From assembly GCA_963773585.1 (NCBI GenBank), contig CAVZBR010000001.1, positions 434,001-498,000 on the forward strand: DNA of 64,000 bases. Reading direction: 5' to 3'. The notes under the pieces are model-generated. The model did not search any database. It was given only the letters and a program-made list of their open reading frames with translations, and was not told the origin of the DNA. Below, piece by piece: positions 1-6,671 of the stretch. The position numbers and the translations under genes are program-made. Position 1 is the first letter of the stretch; every line of letters begins with the position of its first letter. The DNA comes from CAVXJN01 sp963773585 (GTDB lineage Bacteria > Pseudomonadota > Gammaproteobacteria > JASBUN01).

Positions 1-100
1 CGTCGTCTCGCAGGACAAGCTATGCCATGGCTATGCTCGGGAACGGGACTGTCAATAAAACTGTTCGACATCTTCGAGACTTCGGAACTGCTGCATCCAC
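1..100 (+). repeat. Decayed upstream copy of the ligase 5' end
   Basis: Bases 1-21 match 209-229 with one or two differences, and the stretch from 61 (ctgttcgacatc...) matches the ligase coding start from 267. Both copies have nearly the same spacing between the two matching blocks (39 versus 37 bases). Translated, 61 onward gives LFDIFETSELL against LFDIVQTSELL in the ligase, then similarity stops. This looks like the remnant of a direct duplication about 207 bases apart. The window edge hides how far it extends upstream. Confidence 0.6.
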
Positions 101-260
101 CGCTGAAGTCCATAGGGCGGTCTGTGTCCGCCGACGCCCCACACGTGTTCGGCACCGCAAACCGCCTTCCGCCGCCGTTCATCATTTGCGTACGGAGTTC
201 TTGCAGCCGTCGTCTCGCAGACCAAGCTGAGCTTTGCCAGCCACGGAGACACGACCTTCG

Positions 261-1805
261 ATGAATCTGTTCGACATCGTTCAGACCTCCGAACTGCTTG
301 CTGCCACGGCCGCCCGGTCGCGCAAGATTGCCGCGCTGGTTGATCTACTGGTGCGACTGTCCGACGACGAACGGGCGCTGGGCGTGCGCTATCTTGGCGG
401 CAGACTGCCCCAGGGCCGTATCGGCCTGGGACCGGCCCTGCTGCGTGAAATGGCGACGGTGCCGGCAGCGGGCGCCCCCAGTCTCGACCTGCACGACATC
501 GATCGGACGTTGGACGAATTCGCGGCCCTGTCCGGTAGCGGCTCCGCCGCCCGGCGCCGGCAACACCTCGCCGGGCTATACGCCCGCGCCACTTCGGACG
601 AGCAACACTTTCTTACGCGATTGCTGCTGGGGGAATTGCGCCAGGGCGCAGCCGAGGGTTTACTGGTCGAAGCACTGGCGCAGGCGGCGAACCAACCGCT
701 GGCCGCCGTGCGCCGGGCGCTGATGGTCAGCGGCGACATGGGTGCGGTGGCGGCCGCCGTTTTGGGCGAAGGCGCCGCCGGCCTGGCGCGCTTTGCGCTC
801 ACGCTCATGCAACCGCTGCAGCCCATGCTGGCGCAAACCGCGCAAGATGCCGAGGCCGCACTGGAACAACTGGGCCGCGCGGCATTGGAGTACAAGCTCG
901 ACGGCGCGCGCGTGCAACTCCACAAGCTCGGCAGTGAGGTGCGCGTGTTCACTCGAGGACTCAACGACGTCACCGGGGCCGTACCCGAACTCGTAGCGGC
1001 AGCGCGGTCGTGGCCGGCGCATTCACTGATCCTCGACGGTGAAGCGATCGCCTTGCGTGCAGACGGTCGACCGCAGCCGTTCCAGATCACCATGCGCCGT
1101 TTCGGGCGCAAACGCGACGCCGAAGACTTGCGCAACGTCTTGCCGCTGCAAGCCTGGTACTTTGACTGTTTGCACTGGGACGGTGAAAACTGGCTCGACC
1201 GAGGCACCGAAGAACGCTTCGCCGCACTGACAGACGCACTGCCCGCCGACGCGCTGATTCCACGGCTGGTGACGGACTCCGTCGAGCAGGCCCGCGATTT
1301 CTACACCGCGGCGCTCGCCGCAGGCCACGAAGGGATCATGGCCAAAGCGCTCGATGCGCTCTACGAAGCCGGCAACCGCGGCAGCGGCTGGCTCAAGATC
1401 AAGCAGGTGCACACGCTAGACCTGGTCGTGCTCGCGGCGGAGTGGGGTAGCGGCCGGCGCAAAGGCTGGTTATCGAACCTGCACCTGGGCGCGCGCGACC
1501 CCCGCGACAACACCTTCGTCATGCTGGGCAAGACGTTCAAAGGTCTCACCGATCAACTGCTCGAATGGCAGACCCGCGAGCTGCTGGCCCGGGAGATCGG
1601 CCGTGAACAGCACGTGGTCCACGTGCGGCCCGAACAGGTAGTGGAAATCGCCTTCAACGATATCCAGATCAGCCCGCAATACCCCGGCGGCCTCGCGCTG
1701 CGCTTTGCGCGGGTGAAACGCTATCGACAGGACAAGCGCGCCAGCGAAGCCGACACCATCGACATGGTGCGGACGCTGTATGAGCAACGAACTGCCGGCG
1801 GTTGA
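261..1805 (+). CDS. ATP-dependent DNA ligase
   Basis: Seals nicks in DNA by forming a ligase-AMP intermediate from ATP. The adenylation motif KLDGAR is present, with the nucleotide-accepting lysine at about residue 212 and followed by VQLH. Further ligase motifs follow: LDGEAI, EGIMAK, SGWLKIK and a C-terminal RFARVKRYRQDK that fits the OB-fold motif VI. An N-terminal domain of about 200 residues precedes the catalytic core, as in archaeal-type single-chain ATP ligases also found in many bacteria. I chose the ATG at 261 because the protein then begins MNLFDIVQTSELL, the segment repeated upstream. An in-frame start at 234 would add nine residues. It has no Ku or LigD partner here, so a repair role is inference. 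Confidence 0.9.
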   Translation: MNLFDIVQTSELLAATAARSRKIAALVDLLVRLSDDERALGVRYLGGRLPQGRIGLGPALLREMATVPAAGAPSLDLHDIDRTLDEFAALSGSGSAARRRQHLAGLYARATSDEQHFLTRLLLGELRQGAAEGLLVEALAQAANQPLAAVRRALMVSGDMGAVAAAVLGEGAAGLARFALTLMQPLQPMLAQTAQDAEAALEQLGRAALEYKLDGARVQLHKLGSEVRVFTRGLNDVTGAVPELVAAARSWPAHSLILDGEAIALRADGRPQPFQITMRRFGRKRDAEDLRNVLPLQAWYFDCLHWDGENWLDRGTEERFAALTDALPADALIPRLVTDSVEQARDFYTAALAAGHEGIMAKALDALYEAGNRGSGWLKIKQVHTLDLVVLAAEWGSGRRKGWLSNLHLGARDPRDNTFVMLGKTFKGLTDQLLEWQTRELLAREIGREQHVVHVRPEQVVEIAFNDIQISPQYPGGLALRFARVKRYRQDKRASEADTIDMVRTLYEQRTAGG

Positions 1806-2097
1806 CGCGACGACTGGCAGAGAACGATTAAATTCCTCCCGCAGTGTTTGTGCACCGGTTCAGGTGACCTGCCTACTTAACCGATTCTTTTCCAGCACGT
1901 TTTTCCCAATTCAGCGTGCCTCATAATTCCATTAACGCGGCAATCCGCCGCTTCAATTTGTTATACGGCGAAATCGCGGTATATTTCCCATCAATAACAA
2001 ACAAGCAAGGTCACGAAGATGACTGAGCCAATTGGGGATTCCCGTCAATTGTCGATCTCAGCGCCGTTTTTTTATGGCGATTGAGACGTTCACTAAT
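1806..2097. other. Gap before the cassette array
   Basis: No convincing gene lies here. A short inverted element at 1930-1966 begins CATTAAC and ends GTTATAC, which resembles a very small attC. From about 2030 to 2104 a stretch with the imperfect stem CTCAGCGCC / GGCGATTGAG leads into GTTAGGC at 2098-2104, the first clear integron core site. It could be the last attC of a lost cassette or an attI-like end. No integrase coding sequence is visible. Confidence 0.45.
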
Positions 2098-2104
2098 CGT
2101 TAGG
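2030..2104 (+). other. attC-like site opening the array
   Basis: Ends in GTTAGGC (2098-2104), a full match to the GTTRRRY integron core. An imperfect inverted repeat sits upstream around 2058-2085. The left core is degenerate, so the left boundary is approximate. Confidence 0.45.
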
Positions 2105-2183
2105 CCCTCAAAACGCGCAACCGCTCACCCAGACGCAAATTCAGAGTTCGTTCTCACAGCCTACGTAGCAACTTGGAGAGTTT

Positions 2184-2504
2184 ATGTCGTGGCTAGTTCT
2201 AGTTCTCGCCGGCCTCTTTGAAATTGGGTGGGCGATTGGCCTGAAGTACACGGAGGGTTTCACCCGTGTATGGCCCACCATAGGAACCGTACTCGCGATG
2301 GTCATCAGCCTTGGTCTCTTAGGCATCGCCATGAAGTCCTTGCCTGTCGGCACTGCCTATGCCGTCTGGGTCGGAGTAGGGGCGGTTGGCACCGCGATCC
2401 TCGGCATTGTTTTTCTTGGCGAGCCTGCCAATGCAGGGCGCCTCGTGAGCTTGGGTCTCATAGTCGCCGGCATCGTTGGGCTCAAGCTAGCATCGCCAGC
2501 CTAA
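2184..2504 (+). CDS. sugE: SMR-family exporter, SugE/Gdx type
   Basis: A 106-residue inner-membrane protein with four hydrophobic segments, the size of small multidrug resistance transporters. The essential membrane glutamate is present near residue 13 in LAGLFEIGWAIGLK, followed by KYTEGFTR, the signature of the SugE/Gdx branch rather than EmrE. Characterised Gdx proteins exchange guanidinium for protons, while some SugE relatives export quaternary ammonium compounds; which applies here cannot be read from sequence. The gene is a cassette: an attC-like site lies upstream, and its TAA stop is embedded in the next site. A weak AG-rich ribosome site (ttggagag) precedes the ATG. No guanidine riboswitch was recognised upstream. 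Confidence 0.9.
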   Translation: MSWLVLVLAGLFEIGWAIGLKYTEGFTRVWPTIGTVLAMVISLGLLGIAMKSLPVGTAYAVWVGVGAVGTAILGIVFLGEPANAGRLVSLGLIVAGIVGLKLASPA

Positions 2505-2574
2505 CCACTCCATCGAGCGGACGTCCTAGCAAGCTTCGCTTGCTTCCGGCCGCCGCTCATGTCGAACGTTATGC
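2499..2574 (+). other. attC recombination site 1
   Basis: Begins GCCTAAC (2499-2505) and ends GTTATGC (2568-2574), with a fold-back centre GCAAGCTTCGCTTGC at 2529-2543. The 76-base length and paired ends fit an integron attC. The sugE stop lies inside the left core. Confidence 0.75.
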
Positions 2575-2579
2575 GCCCA

Positions 2580-2607
2580 TTGACATACCATAATAGGTAT
2601 ATACACT
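2580..2607 (+). promoter_or_regulatory. Cassette-internal promoter and operator of the toxin-antitoxin pair
   Basis: A perfect -35 TTGACA at 2580-2585 is followed 16 bases on by a TACACT -10 at 2602-2607. An inverted repeat ATACC-N6-GGTAT (2585-2600) lies between them, well placed for autorepression by the antitoxin. Start codon at 2617. Confidence 0.6.
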
Positions 2608-2616
2608 ATTTAGAAT

Positions 2617-2898
2617 ATGCGGGAGATCTACGAGCATAGAAAGGTCGCGAAGCAGCTGGAGACGCTCCCTATCGAAGTCCTCAAAAGGTATGAAAAGTGG
2701 AAGGATATCGTATCCATTAGCGGCCCACAGGGGCTTAGGGCCATTGCAGGATTCAAGGATGAAGCGCTGAAAGGCGAGTGGCAAGGGTACCGATCTTCCC
2801 GCCTCAATGTTCAATATCGTGTCATTTACCGAGTCGAGCGTGAGCAAGTCCTGGTGCAAGTTGTGAACTTGACGCCGCACGATTATCGGAGGAAGTGA
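2617..2898 (+). CDS. RelE/HigB-type toxin
   Basis: A 93-residue protein with the RelE/ParE-fold features of a small mRNA interferase: an N-terminal KVAKQLETLP helix, a central LKGEWQGYRSSRLN segment, then YRVIYRVE and a C-terminal VVNLTPHDYRRK. The gene directly precedes an XRE-type antitoxin by one base, the toxin-first order of HigBA systems. Own promoter and operator lie just upstream. Within integron arrays such pairs are known to stabilise the cassettes against deletion; that role here is inference. The gene is visibly richer in A and T than the flanking chromosome, as expected for a mobile cassette. It encodes a toxin only by family resemblance. Confidence 0.8.
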   Translation: MREIYEHRKVAKQLETLPIEVLKRYEKWKDIVSISGPQGLRAIAGFKDEALKGEWQGYRSSRLNVQYRVIYRVEREQVLVQVVNLTPHDYRRK

Positions 2899-2899
2899 A

Positions 2900-3160
2900 A
2901 TGAAAGATTATCGAAAGGCAAGAAAGACAGTAGATGTATCGGTAGGAGAATCCGTGCGCATCCTCCGACAGTTACAGGAATTGAGTCAAAGCGATCTGGC
3001 GAGATTGACGGGTATCCCTCAGTCCACAATATCGGCTATTGAAAATGATCGAGTCAGTCTAGGGGTGGAGCGGGCCAAGGTTCTCGCGAGGGCCCTGAAA
3101 TGTCATCCGGCGGTTCTTGTATTTCCTGGCTGGGATATTCAGCGGGAGTCGGCTGCATAG
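2900..3160 (+). CDS. XRE-family antitoxin, HigA-like
   Basis: An 86-residue DNA-binding protein. The helix-turn-helix is clear in ELSQSDLARLTGIPQSTISAIE (about residues 28-50), followed by NDRVSLGVERAKVLARALKC, typical of Cro/CI-type regulators. It presumably neutralises the preceding toxin and represses the shared promoter at 2580-2607. The ATG follows the toxin stop by one base, and the ribosome site GGAGGAAG lies in the end of the toxin gene, so the two are translationally coupled. The TAG stop lies within the attC-like site that follows. Confidence 0.85.
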   Translation: MKDYRKARKTVDVSVGESVRILRQLQELSQSDLARLTGIPQSTISAIENDRVSLGVERAKVLARALKCHPAVLVFPGWDIQRESAA

Positions 3161-3226
3161 CAAGCCCATCAAGCCGACGCTCTCTTCGCTGCGCTTCGTT
3201 CGCGCGGCTTATGGGCATCGCTATGC
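3155..3226 (+). other. attC recombination site 2
   Basis: Outer cores GCATAGC (3155-3161) and GCTATGC (3220-3226) are exact inverse complements. Inner arms include AAGCCGACGC and GCGCGGCTT around a small central loop. The right core departs from GTTRRRY by one base (GCT for GTT). Confidence 0.65.
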
Positions 3227-3243
3227 CATAGAAATTAAAGCCT

Positions 3244-3966
3244 ATGCTAACCACTATACTGTTCATATTCGCCGGCTGTTTTGTTCTTGAACGCGCCATC
3301 CCAGGGTGGAAACTTCCTCGAGTGCGCACTTGGCCCGTTAGGGTATTACTGGTGAACACCGTCCAACTGGGTGTCATCTTACTAGCAGGAATTTCTTGGG
3401 AACGATGGCTATCTTCCTGGTCCGTTTTCGCGCTATCCAACCACGTCAGCCCAGCTACAGGCGGAATCATTGCTTACCTTATCGCAACCTTCGTCTTCTA
3501 TTGGTGGCATCGATGGCGGCATGAGTTCGACTTTCTTTGGGTGAATTTCCACCAGATTCACCGCAGCCCCCAAAGATTGGGGGTCATAACATCATTCTAT
3601 AAGCACCCCGGCGAAATGATCGTTAATTCGCTCGTCGGAAGTCTTTTGGTATACACATTCTCAGGGCTCTCCATCGAAGCAGGCGGCATTTACACTGCTT
3701 GCACAGCCATAGGCGAGTTCTTCTATCACACAAACGTCAAGACTCCTCGTTGGATAGGATATGTTTTTCAGCGTCCGGAAATGCATCGGATACACCATCA
3801 ATACAATCGACACCGAAACAACTATGGCGACGTAGTCTGGTGGGACATGTTGTTCGGTACATATGAAAGTCCCAAGGAATGGAATTCGTATTGCGGAGTC
3901 GATGAAGAAAAGGAACAACAACTGTTGAAGATGCTGAAGTACCGTGATGTTCATAAACAAGCATAA
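3244..3966 (+). CDS. Sterol desaturase / fatty-acid hydroxylase family membrane protein
   Basis: A 240-residue integral membrane enzyme of the di-iron hydroxylase superfamily, which oxygenates lipid substrates. The histidine clusters that bind iron are present: WWHRWRHEFDF and NFHQIHRSP near residues 83-105, FYHTN near residue 160, and HRIHHQYNRH near residue 182. At least three hydrophobic segments surround them. The natural substrate cannot be read from sequence. The gene starts 18 bases after attC site 2 and ends within attC site 3, so it is a complete cassette of unusually large size. No ribosome site stands out. Codon use is more A/T-rich than the chromosomal genes nearby. Confidence 0.85.
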   Translation: MLTTILFIFAGCFVLERAIPGWKLPRVRTWPVRVLLVNTVQLGVILLAGISWERWLSSWSVFALSNHVSPATGGIIAYLIATFVFYWWHRWRHEFDFLWVNFHQIHRSPQRLGVITSFYKHPGEMIVNSLVGSLLVYTFSGLSIEAGGIYTACTAIGEFFYHTNVKTPRWIGYVFQRPEMHRIHHQYNRHRNNYGDVVWWDMLFGTYESPKEWNSYCGVDEEKEQQLLKMLKYRDVHKQA

Positions 3967-4057
3967 CAAAGCGATCAACAGGAACGCTCGACCGCGTCGC
4001 ACCTGCGCTACCGCTCGGGCACGCCGCCTTCAAGGGCCGATTATCGCAACGTTAGGT
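3961..4057 (+). other. attC recombination site 3
   Basis: Left core GCATAAC (3961-3967), right core GTTAGGT (4051-4057), with an extended imperfect stem between. The stop of the upstream gene lies in the left core. Confidence 0.65.
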
Positions 4058-4088
4058 CTTTGAAGGGCAGTCTGGGCAGGGGTTTGGG

Positions 4089-4322
4089 ATGCACGAGAAG
4101 CATGAAATTGAAAAGAAGTTGAAGATAGAGGCGGACCGCGTCAGTGAAACTCTGGGCGGGACCTCCGTAGTCATCGTTGTCGGAGGTTCCGATGAGCACG
4201 ACATTCCGCGCACCATGACAGCTTCAAGTATGAAAGGAATAGGCGTTCGGTTGCGTGATCTCCTGGGAATCTTGCAAACGTCAATACAGATCGAGAGCTG
4301 GAAACACTTCAAGAATTGGTAG
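4089..4322 (+). CDS. Orphan cassette protein, 77 residues
   Basis: I do not recognise a family. The protein is soluble and charged: a helical N-terminus MHEKHEIEKKLKIEAD, a hydrophobic strand TSVVIVVGGSDEHDIP, then SMKGIGVRLRDLLGILQTSIQIESW. There is no signal peptide or membrane segment. It occupies a whole cassette between two attC-like sites in the same orientation as its neighbours, which supports it being a real gene. A ribosome site cannot be singled out, although gggcaggggtttggg precedes the ATG. Confidence 0.55.
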   Translation: MHEKHEIEKKLKIEADRVSETLGGTSVVIVVGGSDEHDIPRTMTASSMKGIGVRLRDLLGILQTSIQIESWKHFKNW

Positions 4323-4363
4323 GGAGTTCCAGATATGCGGTCGGGCCGCAGCAGCATCAGACC

Positions 4364-4423
4364 TCACTACGCGTTCGAGGCCGACGCGCCTCGTCGGCGC
4401 GCGGCTCAACGCGAACGTTGGGC
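4364..4423 (+). other. attC recombination site 4
   Basis: Right core GTTGGGC (4417-4423) fits GTTRRRY. The arm CGCGTTCGAGGCCGACGCG pairs imperfectly with CGGCGCGCGGCTCAACGCG around the loop CCTCGT. The left core (near ACCTCAC) is degenerate. Confidence 0.55.
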
Positions 4424-4442
4424 ATCACCAGGGGCTGATTCA

Positions 4443-4866
4443 GTGATACAACGCTCTTCAGCGCTGTTCGTGTTATGTATGGCAACCTTGATTTCCGCGT
4501 GCGCCTCAAATCCGTCTGTTTCTTCACTTACGTCGGAGGAACATCAGCGAGTCGCTGAGATGGTAGTCCTCCAAGCAGGTGCAATATCGAGAGAAAGCTA
4601 CAAAATACTTGGGAGTGTGGAGGGGTTAGCCTGTAAGCGTAATTTTTATGCTAACGGGTCGCCGAATATAGACGAGGCGAAGCAGGGTGTCCGTATACGG
4701 GCCGCGCAATTGGAAGCGGATGCAGTAACGAATATGGTCTTGCGAAGACAAGCGGGAAGTGGACTGGGCGCGCAACTGCTGGCAGACAGTAGTTTGCGTA
4801 GGAGATGCAATTTCCGTCACCGATAAATCACTGCTCCTTCGCATTCGCGGTAGGCGAACGGAATAG
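4443..4866 (+). pseudogene. RcsF-like outer-membrane lipoprotein, frameshifted
   Basis: GTG start at 4443 gives a lipoprotein signal with lipobox LISAC, then a mature domain resembling RcsF: ILGSVEGLACK followed by IRAAQLEADAV. After codon 99 (base 4740) the continuous frame becomes arginine-rich and stops at 4826. The frame one base over, from 4741 to the TAG at 4864, reads CEDKREVDWARNCWQTVVCVGDAIS..., which restores the CE...C...VVC-G-A pattern of RcsF and all four conserved cysteines. A single extra T at 4739-4741 explains this, either as a real mutation or a base-call error. RcsF senses envelope stress through the Rcs pathway; this cassette protein need not do the same. It lies between attC-like sites. 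Confidence 0.7.
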
Positions 4867-4893
4867 ATTAATGAGCTGTAACCGTACAGCGCC

Positions 4894-4963
4894 GCCCAAC
4901 AAGGCACCAGCCTATCGCTTAACCGCTGCGCGGCTTTGCGTCGGCTGAGTTTTATCGTTATGC
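4894..4963 (+). other. attC recombination site 5
   Basis: Left core GCCCAAC (4894-4900) and right core GTTATGC (4957-4963), 70 bases apart end to end, with imperfect paired arms. One of the clearest sites in the array. Confidence 0.75.
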
Positions 4964-4983
4964 CCATCAAGGAAAGTAATTTC

Positions 4984-5646
4984 ATGATCCTCGTCACTGG
5001 TTTTGGCTATCAGGAATCAACGAATGCATCCGGTGTCCTGGTCAAGTCACTCACGGATGAACTCACGGAAGCGCTTATGCCTTTTAGGAGTGCGCTGGCT
5101 TTTGAGGTCATCACTTGCGACGAGACATCAAGAGAAACCGAGCATCAGACACTGGAGTCGCAACTAAGCAATTTGTTGGATCGCTATAAACCAGACCTGT
5201 GCATCCACACGGGTCAGGCGCCACCGTACAACAAGATCACCATTGAAAAAATTGCCACAAACTCCTTTAGGCGGGAGATCATCGATCCGAAACGGCCTGT
5301 CGCGTACTGGTCTACCCTGCCGGGTACGGATGATTTGAGATCGGTACTGGAACAAGAAGGTATTCCTGCTTGTTACTCCTTCTTTTGCGGGCAACACACG
5401 TGCAATCACATCCTGTTTTCAAGCCTGTATTTCTCGGAGCTAAATAGGGGATCTCACAAGGCAGGCTTTATTCATATTCCAGTGCTGCCGGAACAAGTGA
5501 TGAAGGAGTGGCGCGACTCGCCGTACATGCCGTTAGAAATGTCGAGAAATGCGCTCTCGCTTGTCATTGAACATGTGGCGAAGGCGTATGGGCATAACCA
5601 GTCGCTCAACCTGACTCGTGGCGCTGACGCGCCACTCGCAGGTTAG
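4984..5646 (+). CDS. pcp: Pyroglutamyl peptidase (peptidase C15)
   Basis: Cysteine peptidase family that removes N-terminal pyroglutamate from peptides; cytoplasmic. All three catalytic residues are visible: Glu88 in TIEKIA, Cys140 in the TCNH motif and His164 in FIHIPVLPEQ. The start MILVTGFGYQ also matches the family. Length is 220 residues, about normal. I chose the ATG at 4984 because AAGGAAAG lies eight bases upstream; an ATG at 4960 inside the attC core would add eight residues. The last 18 or so codons (HNQSLNLTRGADAPLAG) are read from the following attC-like site, so the C-terminus is set by the recombination site. It is a complete cassette. Confidence 0.85.
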   Translation: MILVTGFGYQESTNASGVLVKSLTDELTEALMPFRSALAFEVITCDETSRETEHQTLESQLSNLLDRYKPDLCIHTGQAPPYNKITIEKIATNSFRREIIDPKRPVAYWSTLPGTDDLRSVLEQEGIPACYSFFCGQHTCNHILFSSLYFSELNRGSHKAGFIHIPVLPEQVMKEWRDSPYMPLEMSRNALSLVIEHVAKAYGHNQSLNLTRGADAPLAG

Positions 5647-5659
5647 CTCTGCCTTATGC
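5592..5659 (+). other. attC recombination site 6
   Basis: Left core GCATAAC (5592-5598), right core CTTATGC (5653-5659, one base off the complement), and inner stem GTGGCGCTGACGCGCCAC (5619-5636). The pcp coding sequence ends inside it. Confidence 0.7.
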
Positions 5660-5676
5660 ATCATTGGGAAACGACA

Positions 5677-6144
5677 ATGCCACCAGACCATTCATTCAAG
5701 CCTTATCTTGATCCAACACAGGAAGCGGGTCGCGAGTTCTTCAGCCGCAACATTCAGGGACCGGTGGTGATGCTCAATTTGATGCGGTTCCGGAAGATCG
5801 CGGATTACTCGGACGTTCCGCATTTGTCTCCAAGCTCCCCGATCAGCGGTGAAGCCGCGTACAGGCTGTACATGGATCACACGCTACCTTTCCTCACGAA
5901 GTCGGGTGGGGAGGTCCTGTTTTATGGAAGCGGTGGCAAGTATCTGATCGGGCCGAACGACGAACGGTGGGACGCTGCAATGTTGGTGCGTCAGGCCAGT
6001 TTGGCAGCGTTCTTGGCGTTCGCCTCTGATCAGGGCTATCTCCTGGGCGTGGGGCACCGCACGGCGGCGTTGGAAGACTCCCGACTGCTGCCGTTGATAG
6101 AGTCCAGCGGGCCGCCTACGGCGACCGCTGAATTTCAACGTTAG
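5677..6144 (+). CDS. DUF1330-like cassette protein
   Basis: A 155-residue soluble protein. GPVVMLNLMRFRKIADY and later GEVLFYGSGGKYLIGPNDERWDAAMLVRQASLAAFLAFASD match the ferredoxin-like DUF1330 / dimeric alpha-beta barrel pattern, in which a strand is followed by a ...W..A.lvr..s...F..f helix. Its reaction is unknown. The ATG at 5677 follows GGGAAACGAC; a start at 5656 would lie in the attC core. The TAG stop sits in GTTAGGG, the apparent right core of the next site. A second, shorter DUF1330 gene lies at 49876 on the chromosome but is not closely similar. Confidence 0.7.
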   Translation: MPPDHSFKPYLDPTQEAGREFFSRNIQGPVVMLNLMRFRKIADYSDVPHLSPSSPISGEAAYRLYMDHTLPFLTKSGGEVLFYGSGGKYLIGPNDERWDAAMLVRQASLAAFLAFASDQGYLLGVGHRTAALEDSRLLPLIESSGPPTATAEFQR

Positions 6145-6146
6145 GG
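6083..6146 (+). other. Probable attC site 7
   Basis: Right end GTTAGGG (6140-6146) preceded by paired arms CCAGCGG and CCGCTG about 15 bases apart, and outer GTTGA/CAAC pieces. The left core is not clear. Confidence 0.35.
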
Positions 6147-6156
6147 CTACAAAAAT

Positions 6157-6400
6157 ATGAAGACATTCAGCAAAGTTCTACTTTTATTGTTCATCGTATC
6201 CGGGTGGTGGAATTATCGAAAATAACAAATCCTTATGGACTGGCCCGGGTGAGTGTCTGGTATATAACAGAAATGCTTATTGCGCCAGAGAACCTCATGG
6301 AAAATGCTTCATCCGTGATGCCTCTGTTAGGTGTCAAGGAGGCTGGGTTAGAGAGAAACCTGAAAAGGTCATGCGTTGTGAAAGAGCTAAGAAGCTGTGA
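6157..6400 (+). pseudogene. Cys-rich secreted cassette protein, frameshifted
   Basis: The ATG at 6157 encodes a good signal-like start, MKTFSKVLLLLFIVSG, then hits TAA at 6223. One frame over, from 6203, there are 65 open codons to a TGA at 6398. They read GGIIENNKSLWTGPGECLVYN, then a run with several cysteines (AYCAREPHGKC, RCQGGW, MRCERAK). Joining the two frames at about 6202 gives a secreted Cys-rich protein of roughly 80 residues. I do not recognise a family. The other open frame at 6204-6422 looks less protein-like. It occupies the last cassette position, so loss of function there is plausible. Confidence 0.4.
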
Positions 6401-6531
6401 TCTGATTCGCATGTGTCGCTAGAGCAAAAGGCGTTTTTTGATGAGGCTGCTGGCAAAAAAATCAGCAACCGGTACAGCCCGAAGCTGAGGAGCGTCTAAA
6501 ATTGCTGGAGTGGTAAATGGCGGAACGGAGG

Positions 6532-6650
6532 CGTTAACGTTTGTACAAGTCAGCTCTAGTCCCTGCCGTGGTCATCAGCTTTGGCACGTTCACGAAGGCG
6601 ATACTGATTTCGCTTCGTTTCATTCGCTCGGCCTACATCCAACTTTACGC
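6532..6650 (+). other. Possible degenerate attC closing the array
   Basis: Starts GCGTTAACG, ends CTTTACGC, and has a pyrimidine-rich centre (ggcgatactgatttcgcttcg) like attC loops. Core matches are poor, so the boundary of the array is uncertain. Confidence 0.25.
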
Positions 6651-6671
6651 AGCTCCTCCGAGAAGTAGATT

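Noticed and set aside
1806..2183. Guanidine riboswitch or integron integrase upstream of sugE
   Set aside because: No ykkC-type aptamer and no tyrosine-recombinase reading frame. Only attC-like pieces are present.
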